From an uncultured Eubacteriales bacterium (GTDB lineage Bacteria > Bacillota_A > Clostridia > Lachnospirales > Lachnospiraceae), in assembly GCA_902803345.1 (NCBI GenBank), contig CADCPV010000354.1, positions 1 through 19,816 of the forward strand: 19,816 bases of DNA, given 5' to 3'. The notes beneath the pieces are model-generated. The model was not told where the DNA came from. It was given only the letters and a program-made list of their open reading frames with translations, and did no database searches. Shown in pieces: positions 14,925 to 19,816 of this stretch (its first letter is position 1; each line of letters starts with the position of its first letter). The translations under genes were made by a program, and so were the position numbers.

Positions 14925-15470
14925 TCACTCTGCCCCGACCAGATGCACCGTCATGGGTATATGCCCGACTGCCGGCAGGAACTTTTCAAATACATCAGCA
15001 GTACGCATTTTCAGGCTCGAGGTATTGACGCAGGGATGGCAGCCCAGAAATTCATCCCGAAGCACATCCTCATCCACCAGAAGCTGTACTGCATGGTCAT
15101 GATCGTTCATCAGACCCATAATGCTGACGGCGCCCGGTTCGATGTCAAGATACTTCAGCATGTTTTCGGGACTCGCGAAGGATAGCCTCGCGGAATTGAT
15201 CTGCGCTGAAAGTTCTTTGGTCTTGAAAACCTTATCGCCCGGCATCATCAAAAGGTAAAACTTCGTTGCCTGCCGGTTGCAGAGAAACAGGTTTTTGCAG
15301 ATCACAATCTGAAGGATACGGTCGATTTCCTGACAGGCCTCCATCGTGCCCGCGGCTTCGTGATCGGTTCTCTGATAGCTGATGCCGAGACTGTCCAGAA
15401 AATCATAAACCCGGACTTCTCTTTCCAGTCTTGTGCTGCAGTCCTCCGGCCGTCCGTCTAAAAGTTCCAT
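14925..15470 (-). CDS. YbaK/ProX-type aminoacyl-tRNA deacylase (prolyl-tRNA editing-like)
   Basis: Cytosolic trans-editing enzyme of 181 residues, expected to hydrolyse mischarged Ala-tRNA(Pro) or a similar species. Family marks are the DHEA segment (36-39), KNLFL at 59-63, INSARLSFAS at 91-100, GAVSIMGL at 113-120 and HPCVNT at 145-150. These fit the ProX/PrdX branch better than E. coli YbaK. The start at 15470 is chosen for GGGAG just upstream and because family similarity begins there; the open frame runs on to 15644, but that part crosses the promoter and the structured repeat. It is the first gene of the long minus-strand unit, behind the promoter at 15510-15538, and its stop overlaps the next gene's possible GTG start. 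Confidence 0.88.
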   Translation of the reverse strand: MELLDGRPEDCSTRLEREVRVYDFLDSLGISYQRTDHEAAGTMEACQEIDRILQIVICKNLFLCNRQATKFYLLMMPGDKVFKTKELSAQINSARLSFASPENMLKYLDIEPGAVSIMGLMNDHDHAVQLLVDEDVLRDEFLGCHPCVNTSSLKMRTADVFEKFLPAVGHIPMTVHLVGAE

Positions 15471-15509
15471 CCAAGCTCCCTTCTCTGCTCTTAGCATGAG
15501 CCAGAAAAA

Positions 15510-15538
15510 AGTATACCGCAATTTCCGTCGGCTGTAAA
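15510..15538 (-). promoter_or_regulatory. Sigma-A type promoter for the eleven-gene minus-strand unit
   Basis: Reading the minus strand, TTTACA (15538-15533) is followed after exactly 17 bases by TATACT (15515-15510), a near-consensus pair. It lies 40 bases upstream of the ProX-like start. No other equally good promoter was noticed further down in the short gaps of the block. Confidence 0.7.
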
Positions 15539-15570
15539 TATAAATGTGAAGATATGCGGCTGATACCGAG

Positions 15571-15692
15571 GATACGGTACATCCGAGCCGAGGGTAATGT
15601 GTGTCCTTCTGAGGCGTATTGGAACCTACGCCGAAGAGGGACACACATCTTACAGGCGAGTTTTGCCCATACCTGGCGCGCAGTATTGTATC
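15571..15692 (+). other. Possible outer stem enclosing copy 2
   Basis: GATACGGTAC (15571-15580) can pair with GTATTGTATC (15683-15692) at all ten positions, two of them G-U in + sense. Its last base directly precedes the -35 box at 15693. I found no equivalent around copy 1, so it may not be part of the conserved unit. Confidence 0.4.
15579..15662 (+). repeat. Structured repeat element, copy 2 (candidate RNA)
   Basis: Ungapped 84-base partner of 4016-4099, identical at 57 positions by hand count. The left block (15579-15595) differs from copy 1 at one base and the right block CAGGCGAGTT (15653-15662) at none. The hairpin between has arms 15597-15606 with 15639-15648, TTCT with AGAG, a GA/GA mismatch pair, an inner stem 15613-15618 with 15627-15632, and loop TTGGAACC (15619-15626). 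The arms differ from copy 1 yet remain fully paired. An extra outer stem is possible here: 15571-15580 pairs with 15683-15692 over 10 bases including two G-U pairs. It lies between the two divergent promoters, so neither would transcribe it as a leader. The rest of the 310-base gap holds those promoters and the downstream gene's short leader. Confidence 0.78.
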
Positions 15693-15721
15693 TTGACGAA
15701 AAGAGGATTATCCGATAAAAT
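15693..15721 (+). promoter_or_regulatory. Sigma-A type promoter for the phosphoribosyltransferase-like gene
   Basis: TTGACG (15693-15698), a 17-base spacer and TAAAAT (15716-15721) form a strong promoter 60 bases upstream of the ATG at 15781. Transcription would begin near 15728, leaving a leader of about 50 bases that contains a 7-bp hairpin. Confidence 0.7.
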
Positions 15722-15730
15722 ACCGGTAAA

Positions 15731-15748
15731 GAAAACCCCACGGTTTTC
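15731..15748 (+). other. Leader hairpin before the phosphoribosyltransferase-like gene
   Basis: GAAAACC and GGTTTTC pair perfectly around the loop CCAC, at the very 5' end of the predicted mRNA. No T-run follows, so it is not a terminator; a 5' stabilising hairpin is the simplest reading. Confidence 0.4.
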
Positions 15749-15780
15749 ACACCATTTTATCATTTCAGGAGGAAAGCCTT

Positions 15781-16422
15781 ATGTCCATTCAGACTTTTAC
15801 CTATCCGATTAAAAACAGCACCATTCCGCTCCGTGTGGCGCACGGGCATTTCGCGACAAGCCACAGCCATATCAACTACTACATTGACCTGACTTTCACG
15901 AAACACCGCCTTTCGGAGGCCCGCGAAGCCGCTGCGCTTCTTGCAGGTAAATTTAAATCCAGCACCGTCGTCGATTCGATTCTCTGCCTGGACGGGACGG
16001 AAGTGATCGGCGCCTGCATGGCTTCGAATATCTCTGCGGCCGGCTTCAATACCATCAATGCGCACCAGACTGTTTATGTCGTGACGCCCGAGCACACCAC
16101 GGGTTCACAGCTGATTTTCCGCGAGAACATCGCGCCGATGATCACCGGAAAGCATGTCCTGGTGCTCGCGGCTTCCGTTACGACCGGCTACACGGCACAG
16201 GCTGCCGTCGAAGCGATCCGCTACTACGGCGGCGAAGCTGTCGGCATCTGCGCGATCTTCTCCTGCCTGCAGGAATGCGAGGGCTTCCAGATTGCCTCCA
16301 TTTTCAACACCTGGGACGATCTTGATGACTACCGGAGCACCTCCTCGCATGACTGCCCGCTGTGCCGCGCCGGCTATAAGCTTGACGGGCTGGTGAACAG
16401 CTTCGGCGTGTCGGCATTTTAA
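15781..16422 (+). CDS. Orotate phosphoribosyltransferase-like protein with altered PRPP loop
   Basis: A 213-residue cytosolic protein with the type I phosphoribosyltransferase fold. The PRPP loop region is VLVLAASVTTGYTAQAAVEAI (126-146). The VTTG part that holds the 5-phosphate is intact (133-136), but the two acidic residues that normally precede it and contact the PRPP ribose are Ala130-Ala131. The C-terminus has DCPLCRAG (191-198), a possible zinc-binding CxxC, followed by LDGLVNSFG, a tail I recall from clostridial proteins annotated as orotate phosphoribosyltransferase. It may therefore bind a nucleotide or PRPP without normal catalysis, or use a modified mechanism. The start has AGGAGG at 15767-15772. 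It is first in a two-gene unit with the SIMPL gene. No other pyrimidine gene is nearby, so a housekeeping pyrE role is doubtful. Confidence 0.78.
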   Translation: MSIQTFTYPIKNSTIPLRVAHGHFATSHSHINYYIDLTFTKHRLSEAREAAALLAGKFKSSTVVDSILCLDGTEVIGACMASNISAAGFNTINAHQTVYVVTPEHTTGSQLIFRENIAPMITGKHVLVLAASVTTGYTAQAAVEAIRYYGGEAVGICAIFSCLQECEGFQIASIFNTWDDLDDYRSTSSHDCPLCRAGYKLDGLVNSFGVSAF

Positions 16423-16458
16423 GAGGCGCCGCAGTCCTGTTTATGTGAGGAAATGAGT

Positions 16459-17127
16459 ATGAAACCCACTCTGAAAGTCACCGGCCGCGGACGGCTGTCA
16501 CTCACGCCCGACATGATCCGAATCCGGATTGAGCAGACGGACACCGATCCGGACTACAGCAAAGTCATCCGGGAATCCACCGCACACACGGAAGAACTGA
16601 GAACGGAACTCACGGCGCTTGGCTTCGATGAGAAAGCCCTGAAAACTCTGAATTTCAATGTCAGTACCGAGTACGAGGGCTATCAGGACAGCGATATGCT
16701 CTGGAAGCAGCGTTTCAAAGGCTACACGGTCCGCCACAGTATGAAAGTGGAGTTTTCACGGGACGATGAGCTGATGGCGAAGGTTCTCTACCGCATCTCC
16801 TGTCTCTCCGGAAAGCCGGAATTTCACATCGAATACACGGTCCGGGATACGGAGGAAGCGAAAAAGAAGCTCCTCGAAAAAGCGGTTCAGGATGCGCGTG
16901 AAAAGGCGGAAATTCTCGCGAAAGCTTCCAAAACCGCGCTTCTTCAGATTCTCTCGATTGATTACTCTTTCGGTGATCTGAGCTTTTCGGTGCAGCCGGT
17001 GAACCGCTTTACAGGTGCGAAGATGGCTGTCGCTGAGGAAGACGCTATGGACTTTTCCGTCGAGCCGGAGAATATTGATGTGACGGACACCGTCACCATT
17101 ACCTGGCAGATTCAGTCACAGGAATAG
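16459..17127 (+). CDS. SIMPL domain protein (DUF541), no signal peptide
   Basis: A 222-residue protein of the SIMPL (DUF541) family, whose biochemical role is poorly defined. The N-terminal LKVTGRGRLSLTPDMIRIRI strand pair is the family's usual opening. A Leu-rich helix with EELRTELTALGFD follows, then TLNFNVSTEYEGY, and AVQDAREKAEILAKASKT forms the long C-terminal helix before the last strands. Many relatives are secreted or membrane-tethered; here the protein starts directly in the domain with no signal peptide, so it should be cytosolic. GAGG at 16447-16450 is 8 bases from the ATG at 16459 but only 2 from the one at 16453, so 16459 is preferred. It follows the phosphoribosyltransferase-like gene by 36 bases and is followed by a strong terminator. 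Confidence 0.82.
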   Translation: MKPTLKVTGRGRLSLTPDMIRIRIEQTDTDPDYSKVIRESTAHTEELRTELTALGFDEKALKTLNFNVSTEYEGYQDSDMLWKQRFKGYTVRHSMKVEFSRDDELMAKVLYRISCLSGKPEFHIEYTVRDTEEAKKKLLEKAVQDAREKAEILAKASKTALLQILSIDYSFGDLSFSVQPVNRFTGAKMAVAEEDAMDFSVEPENIDVTDTVTITWQIQSQE

Positions 17128-17154
17128 TCAAAGGATGTTTACGAAGAGCCGCCG

Positions 17155-17198
17155 AAGCACGGAGAGGGGGAGCCGAATGGCTCCCCCTCTCCGTGCTT
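17155..17198 (+). terminator. 20-bp hairpin terminator between convergent genes
   Basis: Bases 17155-17174 and 17179-17198 form a perfect 20-bp GC-rich stem around the loop GAAT. In + sense it is followed by a broken T-rich stretch (TCTCCGTCATTTT). It ends the PRTase-SIMPL unit and probably also blocks the opposing lipoprotein transcript, though no T-run lies on that side. Confidence 0.85.
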
Positions 17199-17210
17199 TC
17201 TCCGTCATTT

Positions 17211-18332
17211 TCACTGAAAACCTTTCAGCTTAACATCAAAGACCTTTTCCGTGCGGCCTCCATCTGCAGTTTCGAAAATCACCTGTGCCTCCGTATCCGA
17301 AAGCCGCCGGATGCCGATCAGCCGAAGTTCATCCGGATTGTATAAGCCGTTCAGTATCTCGCTCATGCCGCCGTCCCGGTATCCGATGGTGAGGCCGGTC
17401 TGCGGCATCATGACTGCCGCCATCACATCCGCGTCTTTACTGAGATAAACCTTCATCTGAAGACCGGAACCCTCTTTCAACGCATCGCAGTGATTTCGAA
17501 GGATTTCGGAAATCTCTTCCCCGCAGTCCCCGAGGAAAACAAAATCCTTGCCTTCTTCCGCGATCAGGCTTTCTTCTGCAGCCTCCCGTAGATCCATCAA
17601 ATTACTCAGGCAGATTCCTGTGCCGTCCGGTCCGGGACTGACAAAGCCGAAATGCAGCGTTTCCTTTCCCTTCTGAACCGCGAAATCTTCCCCGTATGGG
17701 CCGGAAGTATAGCTGATGATGAGCTTTTCCTGATCTTCTGTGAGAACCCGGATTTCCTGCGGAATCTGAAGGAAAACTTTATCCACAAAGTTTTTCATCG
17801 CAGGAAGTGCTTCCTCGTTTCCGGAATTCAGCTCCAGATAATCCCCGGAGTCTCCGGAACTATTCCGCTTCACGATGTCAAACTCCGCAAACGTCCCGTA
17901 TTCCCAGCCGCGCCAGTATTCATATTCGTCCGGCGAATATTCACAGAAAACCCGGTATCTGCCTGCCGGAAAACGGTAATCAAAAATGTCCGTTGAAACA
18001 CCGATGGATACGCTTTTACCGGGCTGAACGAAACACAGAAGTTCCTGAAAAGCAACATGATCCCGGTAGGGAATCCTGCACCATGTCCCATTCTGAAAAA
18101 CTTCAATCAAAGGATACTGATTGTAATAAACCACGGAATCCGTCCGGTTTTCCAGAATGCAGTAAATCGGTTCACCTTTCCGGCAGCTGCTGAATTCCGT
18201 CGTCACCGAAAACCCGTCCAGGCTCTGTATGTCCCCGTGTTCGGCGACCGGAAGCTGCTTCGAGCAGCCCGAAAGCGCTGCTGAGAGCACGATCGCAAGC
18301 ACCGCAATGATCAGGATTCTATCTGTTTTCAT
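17211..18332 (-). CDS. Lipoprotein with Ig-like N-terminal domain, function unknown
   Basis: A 373-residue exported lipoprotein. The signal peptide (1-22) has a basic start, a hydrophobic core and the lipobox LSGC with C23 as the lipidated residue. Residues about 35-155 look like a bacterial Ig-like domain: FQNGTWCRIPY (79-89), then FVQPGKSVSIGVS (101-113), then FPAGRYRVFCEY (121-132), the last being the typical closing motif of such domains. The C-terminal half (about 165-373) is unrecognised and contains a mixed alpha/beta pattern. It should sit on the outer face of the membrane. AGGAGG about 9 bases upstream fixes the start. It follows the exporter-like gene by 90 bases on the same strand, so they may be co-transcribed; I saw no convincing promoter in that gap. 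Confidence 0.82.
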   Translation of the reverse strand: MKTDRILIIAVLAIVLSAALSGCSKQLPVAEHGDIQSLDGFSVTTEFSSCRKGEPIYCILENRTDSVVYYNQYPLIEVFQNGTWCRIPYRDHVAFQELLCFVQPGKSVSIGVSTDIFDYRFPAGRYRVFCEYSPDEYEYWRGWEYGTFAEFDIVKRNSSGDSGDYLELNSGNEEALPAMKNFVDKVFLQIPQEIRVLTEDQEKLIISYTSGPYGEDFAVQKGKETLHFGFVSPGPDGTGICLSNLMDLREAAEESLIAEEGKDFVFLGDCGEEISEILRNHCDALKEGSGLQMKVYLSKDADVMAAVMMPQTGLTIGYRDGGMSEILNGLYNPDELRLIGIRRLSDTEAQVIFETADGGRTEKVFDVKLKGFQ

Positions 18333-18422
18333 GCCGTATGCCTCCTTTTGTCGGTCTTTTACAGTATCAAATGCGTTTTCCGAGCAGAAAGTTTCAAAGT
18401 TTTAATAAAGTACCATCCGTGT

Positions 18423-19816
18423 TCAGTGTCCCGGCGACAGTTTCACGGCACTAAGGCAGATAAACAGCGCCGAAAGTCCCAGGTTAAAGACCATCGCGAT
18501 AAGAAGTCCGAGCGGCAGTACCTGGAACGCGAAGGAGACTGCGATGATCGCCGCTAACGGTCCGAGGCCGAAATACAGGAACATGATCTGCACGAACTGT
18601 TTGATTGTTTTCCCGGTGTGCTGCGGAACCGTGAGATCGATAAAGGTTGCGATCGTCGTGGAATACGCATCCACCGAAAGAATGAACAGCAGCCATACCG
18701 GCAGCATATAAAACTGAGTCTGCAGGATAATCGCAGCTGCCAGCATTCCCGGAAGAAGGTCTAAAAGGCTGTTGTAGCTGCCCCCTAAAAGGGAAAACAT
18801 CAGTTTTTTGAAGGTGCTTTCCGGAATCATACGGAAATAGTCCACGCGCACATCCTGATCCAGCGGATTCCCAAGCGACCGGTAGAAGGCAATGACCCCC
18901 ATCAGAAGCGCTACAATTGCGAAACGGTCAATCGGCAGGTCTTTTGCCGTAAAGAACAGAAGAAGCGCTGCACCGATCCCGACGACAAGGTAGGTAATCG
19001 TCGTCTTGGTAAAGTATTTGAGCATCCCGAAACGGTGCCGGTTGTAAACGGTTTTCCAGAAGAAAATGTTTGCGCCCTCTCCCCGGTTCAGGCCGTCACG
19101 CTGCAGACTCTCGCTGCGGTCTTTTTTGCGCCTGCGGAACTTGATTCCGCCGGATTCCTGCATCTCCCGCTGAAGCTCCGCCGTTTCCTCCGACTTTGCC
19201 ATCGCGTCTTCGTAGAAATCCACTTTCATCCGGCTCATCACGACAAGAAGAAGAACACAGCTTAACAGGACAAGTCCAAGCATCAGGCCTGCCATCGGGA
19301 GATTCCCCTCGATCGTATACATGCAGAAGCCTTTGAGCCATCCGATTACCGGAACATAGCGGCTCACAGGAGCGCTGAAATAGCCGATTGCGGCATATAG
19401 CGGTCTCAGCCCGCTTCGAAGATAGTAAACCAGAAATCCAGCGGCAATCACACCAAGCACTGCATAAACACCGGTGCTGATCCGCGACTTTTTGTTTTCA
19501 TTCGTCGCGGAATACGCATAGAGAAAGGACTGCAGCAGTGTCGAAAAGATCATCAGGATGCCCCAGGCGACGACGATCGATACCGCGCCTCCGGTGCTGA
19601 GCCCCAGATTGTGCGTCAGGTTCGGCATCTGAATGAACATGTACAGGGTCAGAAAAACCATCACGCCCATTTTCGTAATCAGCCGGAACAGCAGGACGGC
19701 CTGCGGCTTCATCGGTGCTGAAAACAGCAGATTTACGTCTGCAGGAAGGAAAATCTTCGCACCGCTCTTGTCTGCGCTCAGTGCCTGAAGCACGAGAATC
19801 AGCAAGATTACCGCCG
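18423..19816 (-). CDS. Putative ABC exporter membrane protein (N-terminus cut by window edge)
   Basis: The frame is open to the window end, so the start lies outside; 463 residues are visible. The segment AKIFLPADVNLLFSAPMKPQAVLLFRL near the visible N-terminus is characteristic of the family called putative ABC exporter. About ten to twelve hydrophobic segments follow, split by a long charged cytosolic loop (about 220-260, KFRRRKKDRSESLQRDG) and then NIFFWKTVYNRHR. No ATPase motif is in the visible part, so the nucleotide-binding partner should be encoded just upstream, outside the window. The TTG at 19805 is not taken as a start because the frame continues past it with no fitting ribosome binding site visible. 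The stop lies 90 bases before the lipoprotein gene. Confidence 0.8.
   Translation of the reverse strand, partial: AVILLILVLQALSADKSGAKIFLPADVNLLFSAPMKPQAVLLFRLITKMGVMVFLTLYMFIQMPNLTHNLGLSTGGAVSIVVAWGILMIFSTLLQSFLYAYSATNENKKSRISTGVYAVLGVIAAGFLVYYLRSGLRPLYAAIGYFSAPVSRYVPVIGWLKGFCMYTIEGNLPMAGLMLGLVLLSCVLLLVVMSRMKVDFYEDAMAKSEETAELQREMQESGGIKFRRRKKDRSESLQRDGLNRGEGANIFFWKTVYNRHRFGMLKYFTKTTITYLVVGIGAALLLFFTAKDLPIDRFAIVALLMGVIAFYRSLGNPLDQDVRVDYFRMIPESTFKKLMFSLLGGSYNSLLDLLPGMLAAAIILQTQFYMLPVWLLFILSVDAYSTTIATFIDLTVPQHTGKTIKQFVQIMFLYFGLGPLAAIIAVSFAFQVLPLGLLIAMVFNLGLSALFICLSAVKLSPGH

Noticed and set aside
15471..15644. N-terminal extension of the ProX-like protein to 15644
   Set aside because: It crosses the promoter and the structured element, and family similarity starts at 15470 behind a good ribosome binding site.
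18345..18420. Promoter directly upstream of the lipoprotein gene
   Set aside because: A GATACT-like -10 can be seen, but no -35 box at proper spacing; too weak to call.
1..19816. tRNA, rRNA, CRISPR, phage or transposase genes
   Set aside because: None was recognised on either strand by eye.

Overview
The window looks like chromosomal DNA of a Bacillota bacterium, most likely a Clostridia or Lachnospiraceae-type gut organism. This is inferred from moderately high G+C judged by eye, strong AGGAGG-type ribosome binding sites, tightly overlapping genes, and the gene families present (polyferredoxin-type flavin oxidoreductase, GH2 beta-mannosidase, ProX-type deacylase, C_GCAxxG_C_C protein, putative ABC exporter). 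I see no rRNA, tRNA, CRISPR array, transposase or phage gene.

Layout. Positions 1-1361 (-) hold a 3'-truncated NADH:flavin oxidoreductase/2,4-dienoyl-CoA-reductase-like enzyme, divergent from a complete GH2 beta-mannosidase (1523-3979, +). The gap between them carries a promoter for each. From 15470 down to 4107 (-) runs one block of eleven co-directional genes, many overlapping by 4 bases: ProX-like deacylase, MATE transporter, YfbR-like 5'-nucleotidase, a C_GCAxxG_C_C/aminoglycoside-nucleotidyltransferase-like fusion, a double zinc-ribbon protein, a DUF1295 membrane protein, two GNAT proteins (one a tandem), a GH13 alpha-glucosidase, a beta-lactamase-fold serine hydrolase and an AEC transporter. 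One strong promoter (15510-15538) is visible at its head, so it is probably one long operon of export, detoxification, salvage and carbohydrate functions. Divergent from it are a phosphoribosyltransferase-like gene and a SIMPL-domain gene (15781-17127, +), which end at a 20-bp hairpin terminator. Beyond that lie a lipoprotein (17211-18332, -) and a 5'-truncated multi-pass ABC-exporter-like membrane protein (18423 to the window end, -).

The most unusual content is non-coding. Two intergenic segments 11.6 kb apart (4016-4099 and 15579-15662) align without gaps over 84 bases. They share near-identical flanking blocks and the loop YTGGAACC, while their paired arms differ in sequence yet stay complementary. 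I count 10 two-sided compensatory changes among 20 base pairs, plus G-U pairs and a tandem G-A mismatch that make sense only on the + strand. This is the signature of a conserved structured RNA, or of a repeat derived from one. I do not recognise the family. The first copy fills the entire gap between two convergent stop codons; the second sits between two divergent promoters.

Other points to check are the C_GCAxxG_C_C/nucleotidyltransferase fusion, the phosphoribosyltransferase whose PRPP loop has Ala-Ala in place of the acidic pair, and a small inverted-repeat element inside the long operon.
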